Below are positions 54,153 through 63,881 of a stretch of DNA of 64,000 nucleotides, one piece after another (positions within the stretch are counted from its first letter, which is position 1; every line of letters starts with the position of its first letter). A program made the translations under genes and the position numbers. Below the pieces are notes generated by a model. The model worked only from the letters and a program-made list of their open reading frames with translations. It ran no database searches and was not told the origin of the DNA. The stretch is taken from NCBI RefSeq assembly GCF_030705605.1, contig NZ_JAPCKK010000014.1, positions 489,136-553,135 on the forward strand, written 5' to 3'. The stretch comes from Paenibacillus zeirhizosphaerae. GTDB lineage: Bacteria > Bacillota > Bacilli > Paenibacillales > Paenibacillaceae.

Positions 54153-56843
54153 TTACAGCTTCTCCGGTGCATCCAGCTTATGCCTTATTTCAAATCGCCC
54201 GCGGCTCACCCTCATTTGAATTTCCCCCTGGGTGTCTGTCCGGTAAATAGCAGAGCCCGAACGGTCCAGACGTTCCAGCACACCTTCGTTCGGATGCCCG
54301 TATGTATTGTTCACCCCCGCGGAAATGACAGAGACGGCAGGCTTCCAATAGGACAGCCACTCCTCCGAAGTAGACGTTTTGCTGCCGTGATGGGCGACCT
54401 TCAGAACATCGATCCCCCCACGTTCAGCCGTTTCCGCTCCGTCCTGCTGAATCCATGATCGCTCCACCGCCGCATCCATATCGCCGGTAAACAAAAAGGA
54501 ACCCCCCGCCATGTCCAGCCTGAACACCACGGATTCCTCATTTTGCTCTTCAACCACCGGCAACTGGCTCTTCTTGTTCTCCGGATGCATGAACTGCAGC
54601 CTGGTCTGCTCGTCCGGCTGAAGTTCCAAGCCGCGGCTTGCGCCGTAAAACGGGATGTCCTGCTCAAGACAGATTTGCAGCAGCCGGTCTATCGAGTCCT
54701 TGCCCGTTAAAGTTCCATTGAAAATAAAAGATTTCACCGGAATTTCCTTCAGCACCGCCTGCATCCCGCCTGCGTGGTCCTGATCCCCGTGTGTCACAAT
54801 CAACGCGTCCAGTTGATGCACGCCTCTTTGCTTAAGAAGGGGGACAATCGTCTTGGCGCCTACCTCATAGGGATCTTTCCTGCGCTTCCAGGCATTCTTG
54901 CCTGTGTTAAAATCCATGGTTCCCCCTGCATCGACCAGAAGATGTCTGCCTTCCGGGGTTGTGATCAGAATGCTGTCCCCTTGTCCTACATCGATGAACT
55001 GGACTAATCCTGCACCGCCGTTGCCGGGCGTCCGGTAGCCTGCATAGAGCAGCAGTAAGAAGCATAGACACAAGCCCGCCAAAGCTGCATAGATTCTTCC
55101 TGTCATGCGGACCCCCGCATATCCCGCGGCTCCCGCGGCATACCATGACACCGACCATTCCGGCACGGCGGACAAACCGAAGGGGTCAGGTCGCATCTTA
55201 TGACGTTCATCTGCACGGTCCGTCTGTCCTCTATGATTCAGGTTTTCCGACAGCGGCTGTGTAGCGTACTCTTCCGTAACGGATGAGGCCCGTGAATCGC
55301 ACCATCTTTTTACGATACGCAGAAGTCCGTAAAGCACCACATAATAGGCCAGCACCCACCACAAAGGAGCAGAAGGCCAAATTGTAACGTATTCGTCAAA
55401 ACCGTTCAGCCACCTCACCAGCATAAATGTGAGCTCGTTCAGCCGTTCAGCCGGCCAGGCCGCCAATTGGGCTCCTGTTAACCAGCAGATCGAAAGCAGC
55501 AGCGATACGGTACCTAACGGCAGCACAATGAAGGTAATGACAGGAACAAGGACGAAGTTTGCGGCGGTGGATAATAAAGAGAACTGATTGAAATAAAAAA
55601 TAGTCAGCGGAAAAGAAACCAGTTGCGCGGTGATTGTAATGGAGGCCGATCCGCCAAGAGCAGACGGCCATGCCGCAAACACAGGTCTGAGCAGTGGTCC
55701 GAATATCATAAGCCCCGCCGTCACCAGAAAAGATAGCTGGAAGCTTACATTAACGAGCAGGTAGGGATTCCAGAGCAGCATTAGCCATGCCGCCGCACAT
55801 AACGTATTCAGCCCGTCCTTAAGAAGTCCCTGTCTCGCCGCATACAGACCGAACATTGCCATGATCCCGGCCCTTACCACAGAAGGGGAGCCGCCGGATA
55901 AAAGGACGTACGCTGGTACCAGGACCAGCACGATCCATAAAGCCGTCTCCCGTGTGAACCGCAGCAGTCTGAGCATATAAAGCAGCGATGCGGTATATAC
56001 CGCGACATGCATGCCGGAAATGGCCAGGATATGAGTCAGTCCGAGCCTGGTAAATTCATCATACAGTTCTGGGTCGATATCTTCCGTGATACCCAGTACA
56101 AGGCCTTTCATATAACCAGAGTGAGGCTGCTGCGCAAAAGCCGCATCCATCCGTTCTCCAAGCAGCATTCGGGCGTGATCGCTCCAGCGCAGCAAATAAT
56201 AACGGTTCCACGAGCCCGTCTCCAGGATATCCAAGGATTCAGCTCCTTTGCCCTGCAGCAGCCAGTGGATTTGCCGGGTGTACAGATACTTTCGATAATC
56301 AAAACCGCCGAAATTTCTTGCTCCTTCCGGGACCGCTAGCGTACCCTTCAACATGATCCGATCTCCCCGGCGCCAGCTTCTGGCGGTGTTCTGCTCTTCT
56401 TCCGCGGCAAGCCTGATCTGCACAAGCACCTTTTCCGATATCTCTTGGGCCTGTACGGCCTGTGTGCTCCCCGCTGCATCGCTGAGAGTCGTAAGTTCCA
56501 GCTCAAACTCCGCCTTATTTCCGTCCACCTCCACAGGGGACGCAATCCATCCCTCCGCCTGCACCGTTCTATCATCGATCTCCGCAGTTTCTGCATGCAG
56601 TGCTTGCGGAACACGGCTCGCCTGAAGCTGATCATATATTTCCCAATATAGCCCGCCTGCCGTCAGAATGAACAAGAGCAGGAGAGCCTGTCGCCAGGAG
56701 ACTCTGCACAGCCAGACGACCAGCGGCATCATCAATACAATGCCAGCCCATATGCCTAGCAGCACTGCGCCGGAATAAAGATAAGCGGCCCCTAAGCCGA
56801 CAATCCAGCATACCGTTGCGGCAAGCAGCGGTCTTTTGTTCAT
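54153..56843 (-). CDS. comEC: ComEC/Rec2 DNA-uptake channel
   Basis: ComEC (896 residues) brings single-stranded DNA across the membrane. N-terminal spans and an OB-like exterior domain lead to the Competence membrane domain (GLVLGITEDIDPELYDEFTR, then LGLTHILAISGMHVAVYTAS). The C-terminal third is a metallo-beta-lactamase domain: FIDVGQGDSILITTPEGRHL, VDAGG, VTHGDQDHAGG, FLFTGDM and VLKVAHHGSKTS. Its HxDxDH-like motif is the proposed nuclease site. GGAGG precedes ATG 56843. A strong terminator separates it from comEB, which is unusual for the comE operon. Confidence 0.96.
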   Translation of the reverse strand: MNKRPLLAATVCWIVGLGAAYLYSGAVLLGIWAGIVLMMPLVVWLCRVSWRQALLLLFILTAGGLYWEIYDQLQASRVPQALHAETAEIDDRTVQAEGWIASPVEVDGNKAEFELELTTLSDAAGSTQAVQAQEISEKVLVQIRLAAEEEQNTARSWRRGDRIMLKGTLAVPEGARNFGGFDYRKYLYTRQIHWLLQGKGAESLDILETGSWNRYYLLRWSDHARMLLGERMDAAFAQQPHSGYMKGLVLGITEDIDPELYDEFTRLGLTHILAISGMHVAVYTASLLYMLRLLRFTRETALWIVLVLVPAYVLLSGGSPSVVRAGIMAMFGLYAARQGLLKDGLNTLCAAAWLMLLWNPYLLVNVSFQLSFLVTAGLMIFGPLLRPVFAAWPSALGGSASITITAQLVSFPLTIFYFNQFSLLSTAANFVLVPVITFIVLPLGTVSLLLSICWLTGAQLAAWPAERLNELTFMLVRWLNGFDEYVTIWPSAPLWWVLAYYVVLYGLLRIVKRWCDSRASSVTEEYATQPLSENLNHRGQTDRADERHKMRPDPFGLSAVPEWSVSWYAAGAAGYAGVRMTGRIYAALAGLCLCFLLLLYAGYRTPGNGGAGLVQFIDVGQGDSILITTPEGRHLLVDAGGTMDFNTGKNAWKRRKDPYEVGAKTIVPLLKQRGVHQLDALIVTHGDQDHAGGMQAVLKEIPVKSFIFNGTLTGKDSIDRLLQICLEQDIPFYGASRGLELQPDEQTRLQFMHPENKKSQLPVVEEQNEESVVFRLDMAGGSFLFTGDMDAAVERSWIQQDGAETAERGGIDVLKVAHHGSKTSTSEEWLSYWKPAVSVISAGVNNTYGHPNEGVLERLDRSGSAIYRTDTQGEIQMRVSRGRFEIRHKLDAPEKL

Positions 56844-56872
56844 AATGCTCCTCCTTTTCCAATCTTAATATG

Positions 56873-56915
56873 CAAAAAAAAGAACCTCTGCCCGCGCTGT
56901 TCGCGGCAGAGGTTC
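56873..56915 (-). terminator. Strong intrinsic terminator between comEB and comEC
   Basis: GAACCTCTGCC and GGCAGAGGTTC (perfect 11-bp stem, GC-rich interior) followed by eight T on the minus strand. Confidence 0.92.
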
Positions 56916-56930
56916 CTCCCCTTAAAATCA

Positions 56931-57449
56931 TTAATTTGATACTTTCATCCGTGTCTGGTGCGGCGGCTCATAGTTGTCCATCTGCCGGAACACAATACCT
57001 TTCTGCTCCATCAGCTTCTTCACCTTGCCCTCGTCCTTCGGATAAGAGCGATGATAGATTACTTCCACAATGCCGCTGTTCGCCAGCATATTGGAACAGG
57101 TCCAGCACGGCTCATCCGTGACATACACGGTTGAACCTTCCCGGTCAATCCGGTCTGTAAAGAGCAAAAGATTCTGTTCCGCATGGATGGTGCGGATGCA
57201 GCGCTGTTTTTTGACCATTTCCTCTCTGCCATCCGTTACTACAAGCTCGACCTCTTCGGAAATCATGCAGCCTGCTTCAGAACAGTCGGGAACTCCCGAA
57301 GGAGCACCGTTGTATGCCGTCCCGAGCAGCTTCTTCCCCTGCACAAGCACGGCCCCAACATGGCGGCGCGGACAGCGTGAACGGGTTGAAACCATGTAGG
57401 CGATATCCATAAAATACGTATCCCAGTCTTTGCGTTCCTCGGCGCTCAT
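56931..57449 (-). CDS. comEB: ComEB, dCMP deaminase family
   Basis: The 172-residue cytidine/deoxycytidylate deaminase has TRSRCPRRHVGAVLVQ, the zinc site TIHAEQNLL and DEPCWTCSNMLANSG, and CSEAGCMI in the nucleotide region. It converts dCMP to dUMP; in B. subtilis it is part of comE but not needed for transformation. It lies 60 bp after comEA and ends 15 bp before a strong terminator. Confidence 0.95.
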   Translation of the reverse strand: MSAEERKDWDTYFMDIAYMVSTRSRCPRRHVGAVLVQGKKLLGTAYNGAPSGVPDCSEAGCMISEEVELVVTDGREEMVKKQRCIRTIHAEQNLLLFTDRIDREGSTVYVTDEPCWTCSNMLANSGIVEVIYHRSYPKDEGKVKKLMEQKGIVFRQMDNYEPPHQTRMKVSN

Positions 57450-57508
57450 TCGTTACCTCCAGCACACAAGTTGTGATTGGCCCCCCACTTCAATTGGGTT
57501 GCAGCACC

Positions 57509-58045
57509 CTACAATTTGATATATGGCTTCATCTTAAGCAGCATTTTGGGCCCAATGCCTTTCACCTGCTCCAGATCCTCCGGTTGCTTGAAGGGTCCAT
57601 GCGCATTGCGGTATTCCACGATGGCCTGCGCCTTCTTCTCTCCGATGCCCGGCAGCTCCATCAGCTCCGCAGCAGAGGCTGAGTTGATGTTGACCATTTG
57701 CCCCTCAGCAGAGGGGGGGACGGAAACCTCCGCTCCCGCCGGAGCCTCGACCGTCTGTGTCTGTGCAACCTTGGTCACTGGTTGTTCGGCAGCAGTGCTG
57801 GTCCCTTCAGCGGTTGATTCTTTAGCCGTTGATCCGACGGGTGCTTCGTCCGTCTTCGCAGGCGCGGACGTCTCTTTAGAGGTGTCTGTTACTGGCTTGC
57901 TTTCTTCAGCGACCCGCTTCTCAAGCACCGGATTTAACGGGGTCCAACCCGCCTCCGGCTCCGGCGCGCGATTGCCGGAAAATAAGATTAACCCGCTGCC
58001 AGCGACGGCCAGTGCCACAGCAACGGCATGCATAACACGCTTCAA
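57509..58045 (-). CDS. comEA: ComEA DNA-binding competence protein
   Basis: ComEA (178 residues if it starts at TTG 58045, with GAGAGAGG nine nucleotides before; ATG 58033 and an upstream TTG 58120 are alternatives) is the membrane DNA receptor of transformation. It has an N-terminal membrane span (AVAVALAVAGSGLILFSG), a flexible Thr/Ala/Glu-rich stalk, and a C-terminal helix-hairpin-helix pair: MVNINSASAAELMELPGIG and EDLEQVKGIGPKMLLKMKPY. Confidence 0.9.
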   Translation of the reverse strand: MKRVMHAVAVALAVAGSGLILFSGNRAPEPEAGWTPLNPVLEKRVAEESKPVTDTSKETSAPAKTDEAPVGSTAKESTAEGTSTAAEQPVTKVAQTQTVEAPAGAEVSVPPSAEGQMVNINSASAAELMELPGIGEKKAQAIVEYRNAHGPFKQPEDLEQVKGIGPKMLLKMKPYIKL

Positions 58046-58149
58046 TCCAATCGTCCTCTCTCGATAGCGATCAAGCGATCCTGACTCAGAATCGCCCGTA
58101 CTGCAAAGCTGCGTTCCCAAGCGGAGGATGACATCCTGCCCAAAAAGTC

Positions 58150-58180
58150 GTCATGATGCCCAAGGCCGGATGCATACACT
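58150..58180 (+). promoter_or_regulatory. Possible sigma-E-like promoter of comER
   Basis: GTCATGAT (58150-58157), a 15-bp spacer and CATACACT (58173-58180) resemble the mother-cell sigma-E hexamers GTCATATT/CATACA-T, with the -10 fitting best. Confidence 0.4.
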
Positions 58181-58226
58181 ATGAAGAATAACTACGGCTT
58201 ATTCAGTTGAAAGGAGGACGTTGACC

Positions 58227-59072
58227 ATGAAGGTAGGATTTATCGGGACCGGCAGCATGGGCAGTCTGTTAATAGACGCTTTCATTCATGCCGGAGTCCT
58301 GACCCCTCCGCAAATTACGGCAAGCAGCCGTACATTTGCCAAAGTACAAAAGCTGGCCCACCGTCATGCCGGACTGAATCTTTCCTTGCGGAACAGTGAC
58401 ACGGCGGCGGACAGCGATATTGTATTTATTTGCGTGAAGCCCCTGGAATTCAAGTGTGTTATCGACGAAATCCGCGATGTGGTTACACCTGATCAGATTG
58501 TCGTGTCCATCACAAGCCCCCTGCTTCTCCACCGCCTGGAGAGCGAGCTCCCCTGTAAGGTGTCTAAAATTATTCCCAGCATCACGAATTTGGTCGGCAG
58601 CGGAGCCTCGTTATGCATACACGGCAGTCGTATAAACGAAGAAGACCGGTATATGCTGGAAAACCTGATGTCAGCGATCAGCAAGCCGATCCGGGTGCCG
58701 GAGTCGCACACCCGAGTTGCCTCCGACTTTGCCAGCTGCGGCCCTGCTTTTCTCGCTTTCTTCCTGGAGCAGTGGATTCAAGCTGGCTCTGAACTGACCG
58801 GCATGGACTCCCGGCAGCTCAATGATCTCGCTGGCGAGATGCTGCTCGGCACAGGAAAGCTCCTGACCGAAGGCGGGCTGACACCTGCCGAGCTTCAATC
58901 CAGGGTAGCGGTTCCCGGCGGGATTACGGCCGAGGCGCTTATGTTACTGGAAGCCAGCCTCCACGATGTATTCCATAAGCTGGTAAGAACTACACATCAC
59001 AAGTATGAGGAAGACGTCCGCAAAGCAGACGCCTTATTCAACTCGGAACAATTTAACCAGCAACAATATTAA
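58227..59072 (+). CDS. comER: ComER, pyrroline-5-carboxylate-reductase-like protein
   Basis: The 281-residue product starts at ATG 58227 with AAAGGAGG at good spacing; an in-frame TTG at 58221 is less likely. A Rossmann fold begins [18 protein letters not shown], and [17 protein letters not shown] and the C-terminal helical domain follow the proline-synthesis reductase ProC, including [15 protein letters not shown] near residue 231. It is the usual divergent neighbour of comEA. A real enzymatic role is unproven; links to sporulation and biofilm have been reported for Bacillus comER. Its 3' end overlaps the leuS stop by 20 bp. Confidence 0.92.
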   Translation: MKVGFIGTGSMGSLLIDAFIHAGVLTPPQITASSRTFAKVQKLAHRHAGLNLSLRNSDTAADSDIVFICVKPLEFKCVIDEIRDVVTPDQIVVSITSPLLLHRLESELPCKVSKIIPSITNLVGSGASLCIHGSRINEEDRYMLENLMSAISKPIRVPESHTRVASDFASCGPAFLAFFLEQWIQAGSELTGMDSRQLNDLAGEMLLGTGKLLTEGGLTPAELQSRVAVPGGITAEALMLLEASLHDVFHKLVRTTHHKYEEDVRKADALFNSEQFNQQQY

Positions 59073-61494
59073 CCAGCTTGCCAGGAACGGCGATAACCTT
59101 GCGCACTGTCTTACCGGCCAGCGCCTGCTGCACGTTATCCAGTGACATAGCTTGCTCTTCAAGCGTCTTGGCATCCAAATCCTTGGATACCGTCGCTCTT
59201 TGCACAATTTTGCCGTTAATTTGCACGACAATTTCTACTTCGGCATCCACTGTCCAAGCCTCATCGTATTCAGGCCATGGAACATACGAAATGGTGCCGC
59301 TGTACCCCAGGCGTTCCCACAGCTCTTCGGCAAGGTGCGGTGCCAGCGGGGACAGGAGCTGCACAAAATGCTCCATGCCTTGACGCGGCAAGCTTTCTGC
59401 TTTGTAGGCTTCATTGATGAAAATCATCAACTGGCTGATCGCGGTATTGAAACGCAGGTTCTCCAGGTCTTCGGTTACCTTCTTCACCGTCTTATGCCAA
59501 GTGCGCTTGAATTCATCTGTTCCGCCGTCCAGAGTAATTTTACTGTTCAGGCTTCCGTCTTCCGATATGAAAAGTCTCCACACACGGGACAAGAAGCGAT
59601 GGGTGCCCTCTACACCATTCTCGTTCCATGGCTTGGTGGCTTCGAGCGGCCCCATAAACATCTCGTATACACGAAGCGTATCTGCGCCATAAGCCTGCAC
59701 AATATCGTCAGGATTAATAACATTGCCGCGTGATTTACTCATTTTTTCATTGTTGTTGCCAAGAATCATGCCCTGGTTCACCAGTTTGTAGAACGGCTCC
59801 TTCGTCTCCACTACACCCAGATCATACAGTACTTTATGCCAAAAGCGGGAATACAGCAGGTGAAGCACCGCATGCTCGGCGCCGCCGATATACAAGTCGA
59901 CAGGCAGCCACTCGCGCTGCTTGTCTTTGGACACCAGCTCCTTGTCGTTGTGCGGGTCAATGTAGCGCAGGTAATACCAGCAGCTTCCTGCCCATTGCGG
60001 CATCGTGTTCGTTTCACGGCGGGCCTTCATGCCGGTCTCCGGATCAATCGTTTCCACCCATTCCGTCACGTTAGCCAGCGGGGATTCTCCTGTACCCGAC
60101 GGCTTGATATGATCGACATCTGGCAGGACAAGCGGAAGCTGATCCTCTGGAACAGTCTTCATCGTACCGTCCTCCAGATGCAGGATCGGAATAGGCTCGC
60201 CCCAATAACGTTGACGGCTGAACAGCCAATCCCGCAAACGGTAAGTCACCTTACCTTCGCCTTTTCCCTGCTCCTCCAGCCAAACAATCATTTTGGCAAT
60301 CGCCTCTTCAATGTGCAGCCCATCAAGAAAATCGGAATTCACATGCGGCCCATCCTCGGTATAGGCCTCTTTCGTCACATCTCCGCCTGCTACCACTTCA
60401 ATAATATTCAGGCCGAACTGCTTGGCGAATTCCCAGTCACGGGTATCATGTCCAGGTACGGCCATAATAGCCCCCGTGCCATAACCCGCCAGCACGTAAT
60501 CAGCAATCCAGATCGGAAGCTTAGCGCCATTCACCGGATTGATAGCATAAGCGCCGGTAAATACGCCTGTCTTGTCCTTCGCCAGATCTGTACGTTCAAG
60601 CTCGCTCTTGCGCGCTGCCTGCTCCTGATACTGCTTCACCGCTTCCTTCTGCTCGGCTGTCGTAATGACATCCACCAGTTCCTGCTCTGGAGCCAGCACA
60701 CAGTAGCTTGCGCCAAACAGCGTATCCGGACGTGTCGTAAACACCGTCAGACGATGGTCATGACCGTCAATTGCAAAATGCACTTCAGCACCCTTGGACT
60801 TTCCGATCCAGTTGCGCTGCATATCCTTGATACTCTCGGACCAGTCCAGCTCCTCCAGATCCTCGAGCAATCGCTCGGCATACTCCGTAATTTTCAGCAT
60901 CCATTGGCGCATTGGCTTGCGGATGACCGGATGGCCTCCCCGCTCACTCTTGCCGTCAATGACCTCTTCGTTCGCCAGCACAGTGCCCAGCGCGGGACAC
61001 CAGTTCACCGGAACCTCGGCTACATAAGCAAGGCCGCGCTTATAGAGCTGGATGAAGATCCACTGTGTCCATTTGTAATAATCCGGATCGGTCGTGCTGA
61101 ATTCGCGGTCCCAGTCATACGAGAAGCCAAGTGATTTGATCTGGCGGCGGAAGTTGTCGATATTCTTGAAAGTAATGTCGCGCGGATGCTCGCCTGTATC
61201 GAGCGCGTGCTGCTCGGCCGGCAGACCGAAGGCATCCCAGCCCATCGGATGCAGCACATTATAACCCCTCATCCTTTTATAGCGGGACACGATGTCCGTA
61301 GCTGTGTAACCCTCCGGATGACCAACATGCAGTCCTGCTCCGGACGGATAAGGGAACATATCCATTGCAAAATATTTCGGTTTGCCCGGTTCCTCTCCGG
61401 TACGGAACGTTTTATTCTCTTCCCAATGCTTCTGCCATTTCGGCTCAATGCTTTGCGGCTGGTAGCCGTGCTTCGGCTGTGTCGTTTCACTCAT
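59053..61494 (-). CDS. leuS: Leucyl-tRNA synthetase
   Basis: LeuS (813 residues from ATG 61494, with AGGAGGAGG upstream; a longer frame to 61539 is less likely) charges tRNA-Leu. It has [20 protein letters not shown] (HIGH region, about residue 55), the CP1 editing domain with [24 protein letters not shown] (KMSKS, about 583) and a C-terminal tail ending [14 protein letters not shown]. It is under a T-box leader. Its stop overlaps the end of comER on the other strand. Confidence 0.98.
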   Translation of the reverse strand: MSETTQPKHGYQPQSIEPKWQKHWEENKTFRTGEEPGKPKYFAMDMFPYPSGAGLHVGHPEGYTATDIVSRYKRMRGYNVLHPMGWDAFGLPAEQHALDTGEHPRDITFKNIDNFRRQIKSLGFSYDWDREFSTTDPDYYKWTQWIFIQLYKRGLAYVAEVPVNWCPALGTVLANEEVIDGKSERGGHPVIRKPMRQWMLKITEYAERLLEDLEELDWSESIKDMQRNWIGKSKGAEVHFAIDGHDHRLTVFTTRPDTLFGASYCVLAPEQELVDVITTAEQKEAVKQYQEQAARKSELERTDLAKDKTGVFTGAYAINPVNGAKLPIWIADYVLAGYGTGAIMAVPGHDTRDWEFAKQFGLNIIEVVAGGDVTKEAYTEDGPHVNSDFLDGLHIEEAIAKMIVWLEEQGKGEGKVTYRLRDWLFSRQRYWGEPIPILHLEDGTMKTVPEDQLPLVLPDVDHIKPSGTGESPLANVTEWVETIDPETGMKARRETNTMPQWAGSCWYYLRYIDPHNDKELVSKDKQREWLPVDLYIGGAEHAVLHLLYSRFWHKVLYDLGVVETKEPFYKLVNQGMILGNNNEKMSKSRGNVINPDDIVQAYGADTLRVYEMFMGPLEATKPWNENGVEGTHRFLSRVWRLFISEDGSLNSKITLDGGTDEFKRTWHKTVKKVTEDLENLRFNTAISQLMIFINEAYKAESLPRQGMEHFVQLLSPLAPHLAEELWERLGYSGTISYVPWPEYDEAWTVDAEVEIVVQINGKIVQRATVSKDLDAKTLEEQAMSLDNVQQALAGKTVRKVIAVPGKLVNIVAG

Positions 61495-61516
61495 GCTAAT
61501 TTCCTCCTCCTGCGAT

Positions 61517-61828
61517 ATGCAACAAAAAAACCTCCGCATCCCGTAGCGTGTCTGCGCTAGGGACGAGAGGTTGTTTCCCGTGGTACCACCCTAGTTAGTA
61601 TCCGGTGTTCTTCACCGGTACTCCCTTAAGCACCCGATAACGGGGGTGATCCGATGCGGCTTACTGACCTGTTCAGACAGACTATGTAACCTTCCTGTCT
61701 CGCGTTGACCGCATATCTCCGAGGCGAGTTCATTTCCTTTGATCAACCGGCTTGCACCAACCGCCGACTCTCTGTATGATCAAGCTAAAAATTACTATTC
61801 CTCATCAGTGATTTTTCAACGTGAATAT
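61517..61828 (-). ncRNA. T-box riboswitch leader of leuS
   Basis: The T-box sequence AGGGTGGTACCACGG lies at 61577-61592 (minus). Stem I has AGAGAGT...GGTTGGTGCAAGCCGG and the specifier loop GAACTC, with CTC (Leu) at 61726-61728. The terminator stem AACCTC...GAGGTT (61529-61572) is followed by seven T at 61524-61530. Uncharged tRNA-Leu would stabilise the antiterminator and turn on leuS. Confidence 0.95.
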
Positions 61829-61835
61829 CGGCACT

Positions 61836-61864
61836 ATTATATGAGAAACGGTTCAAAATGTCAA
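61836..61864 (-). promoter_or_regulatory. Consensus sigma-A promoter of leuS
   Basis: TTGACA (61859-61864), 17-bp spacer, TATAAT (61836-61841) on the minus strand: both hexamers perfect. Confidence 0.92.
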
Positions 61865-62145
61865 TGCTGCATCCGCCCAAACGGGACCCATCATCGAAAA
61901 CACCCCTAAGACCAGCATCGTTATACTAATCATCCAGGTGTCGATCTGAATCGCCTTCTGCAGCAGCAGAGTCAAGAATGTATAGACGGTTTGAGAATTC
62001 CGGCGGAACCAGTTTGGAAACGGCCCCCATGGCAACGACTACAAATACGCCTCCACTTATAATCCATTATTGCACTCTCTTTCGACAGACAGAGACTATC
62101 GGCATGGGAACAGGGGTTTATTTTTGCTGAATATGCATTTTTATG
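61865..62145. other. Intergenic stretch without a supported gene
   Basis: Between the leuS promoter and the GH64 promoter there are only short hydrophobic frames on the minus strand. Two of these (about 61853-62060) could be pieces of one small broken membrane-protein gene (SGGVFVVVAMGAVSKLVPPE in one frame, MISITMLVLGVFSMMGPVWA in another), but there is no start with a ribosome site. Confidence 0.4.
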
Positions 62146-62174
62146 TTGAAACCGTTTCCATTTTTTGAAATAAT
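62146..62174 (+). promoter_or_regulatory. GH64 promoter with overlapping cre-like site
   Basis: TTGAAA (62146-62151), a 17-bp spacer and AATAAT (62169-62174). TGAAACCGTTTCCA (62147-62160) matches the CcpA cre consensus TGWNANCGNTNWCA at 13 of 14 positions and overlaps the -35, where a bound CcpA would repress. Confidence 0.6.
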
Positions 62175-62278
62175 CATGCTACAACAGTGAATTGACGAAC
62201 ATAAATTTGTTAAAAAAATGTAGAAGCAACCGGTACAGACTCAAGCTTTGAAAATCAAAGAATGAGGAGGATTGGCCC

Positions 62279-63655
62279 ATGCGTACATTATGGAGCTGCA
62301 TCGCTTTAACCGCTGTCATGCTGTTGCTCAGTTTTGTCTCTTATTCAGCCGGTGATCGTGCCTATGCCGCTGATTATTCCCAGGGTGTATCTGCTTCGGG
62401 AACAACGGCGACCATCTGGTTCGATTCCAATGTAAACACCACCTGGGTGGATGTCCATTTCAAAGTCAATTCGGGTGGGCAGCAAAATATCAGAATGAGC
62501 TATGACAGCACCACCACAAGATATGTCCACCAGATTAACAATGTGGCCGCAGGCAGTGTAATCACTTATTTTTTCACCTATAACAACGGCACTCCGGCAT
62601 ACGATACCTCATCCTTCACCTATACGGTGCCCACTGGCGGAACGACCGAACCGGAGAACCCCTCCGGCGGCTCATCCATTTATGACATTGCCGCATCATC
62701 CATCCCTGCTCCGACCGGCAATGGCGCGCTAACCTTCCGTTTGTTAAATGGAACCCATGGAACCTACAGCAATCAGCAAATTTATTGGGGCGTGCTTGGC
62801 ATCAACCCGGAAAATAAAAGATGGAGCTATCTGGACGCTTCAGGCCAGCTTCAGCCGATCTCTGCAGCATTAAATGATGCCCCTGGCCATCTGACCAAAA
62901 ACGGAGTCAATTACGCCAATATTTATAATACGATCTCCAGCTCGTATATCAATATGCCAAAAATCACGTCAGGCCGCATGTTTCTCTGCGTCGGCTCCCC
63001 TTGTTACATTAAAACCTATGACACCGGCTTCGCAGGCCCGAATATCAATAACCCGACCGATCCCAACCGGGACATCTATTTTGATTTCATCGAGTTCACG
63101 GTAGATGATGCAGGCTATCATGGCAACACGACACGTGTGGACGGCTTCGGGTTCCCGATTCAGCACAGGCTGGTCAACCGCTCGGGTACTTATGACCGGA
63201 CCGTCGGCGAGCTGGAGTCCGAAACAAGAGCAGGGCTATTCCAGAAATACCGCAATGAAGTGCCTGGACCCTTTAAAGCCCTTGCAGACGTGCAGGCACC
63301 CTACCGCATCGTAGCGCCAATCCATGGCTCATTTGCTGCAGGTGGTGCCAACGCCAACTATTTTGCCGGCTATTCCAGCTACAGCACCCAGGAAATCCTG
63401 CTCTGCAACGGGGCGCTACAGGAGGAACCTGACGTATGCTCTGCCGTTAACCGTCATGTCTATGAAAATCCGGCCAATTGGAACAATGTCTCGGCTTATT
63501 ACCAGGCGGCTCCAGCCAACTTTTACGCCAAATTCTGGCATGATCACAGCATAGACCGGTTGGCCTACGGCTTTGCCTATGATGACTACAACGGACAAGC
63601 CTCCTATCTTGAGGTCGGTGATCCGAAAGGATTGCTGATCCGGGTAGGCTGGTAA
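62279..63655 (+). CDS. Secreted GH64 beta-1,3-glucanase with CBM56-like module
   Basis: The 458-residue protein has a signal peptide (MRTLWSCIALTAVMLLLSFV, cleavage likely after YA). The N-terminal module (YSQGVSASGTTATIWF..., about 33-120) resembles CBM56, a beta-1,3-glucan binder. A short Pro/Gly linker and the GH64 domain (about 140-458) follow, with YFDFIEFTVDDAG and RVDGFGFPI, which place the expected catalytic Glu and Asp, then YRNEVPGPFKAL and WHDHSIDRLAYGFAYDDYNG. GH64 enzymes release laminaripentaose from beta-1,3-glucan, such as fungal wall glucan. GAGGAGG precedes ATG 62279. A terminator follows; a cre-like site suggests sugar repression. Confidence 0.93.
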   Translation: MRTLWSCIALTAVMLLLSFVSYSAGDRAYAADYSQGVSASGTTATIWFDSNVNTTWVDVHFKVNSGGQQNIRMSYDSTTTRYVHQINNVAAGSVITYFFTYNNGTPAYDTSSFTYTVPTGGTTEPENPSGGSSIYDIAASSIPAPTGNGALTFRLLNGTHGTYSNQQIYWGVLGINPENKRWSYLDASGQLQPISAALNDAPGHLTKNGVNYANIYNTISSSYINMPKITSGRMFLCVGSPCYIKTYDTGFAGPNINNPTDPNRDIYFDFIEFTVDDAGYHGNTTRVDGFGFPIQHRLVNRSGTYDRTVGELESETRAGLFQKYRNEVPGPFKALADVQAPYRIVAPIHGSFAAGGANANYFAGYSSYSTQEILLCNGALQEEPDVCSAVNRHVYENPANWNNVSAYYQAAPANFYAKFWHDHSIDRLAYGFAYDDYNGQASYLEVGDPKGLLIRVGW

Positions 63656-63668
63656 GAACTGTGTAAGT

Positions 63669-63702
63669 AAAGACGCCGTCTCAGCACTTGAGCGGCGTCT
63701 TT
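63669..63702 (+). terminator. Intrinsic terminator after the GH64 gene
   Basis: AAAGACGCCG, an inner CTCA/TGAG pair, CGGCGTCTTT, ending in T. Confidence 0.9.
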
Positions 63703-63713
63703 TACATATCTAC

Positions 63714-63881
63714 TCCCTCTACGAGGGATGCGCCCTCTTTTCTTTTTACGGCGCAAAAGTTAACAAAGGGGAACCTAGCTTGCCCTTGTTCCTGTTATTG
63801 CTCTTTACTGTAGGCGGGGATACGCACGCAGCAGCGGAGAGAACGAAGCAATTCCAGAAAAGCGAAGCGTTCGCCTTTGGC
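63714..63881. repeat. Dispersed repeat, copy B (interrupted at its right side)
   Basis: 63824-63881 is an inverted copy of 24712-24769 with three mismatches in 58. The border hairpin TCCCTC TAC GAGGGA (63714-63729) is also shared with copy A. Similarity stops abruptly after CCTTTGGC, exactly where the intron-like sequence begins. No credible gene lies in 63656-64000. Confidence 0.75.

Noticed and set aside
61853..62035. 60-residue hydrophobic frame on the minus strand
   Set aside because: Its end runs into the leuS promoter and there is no ribosome site; at best a broken gene fragment.
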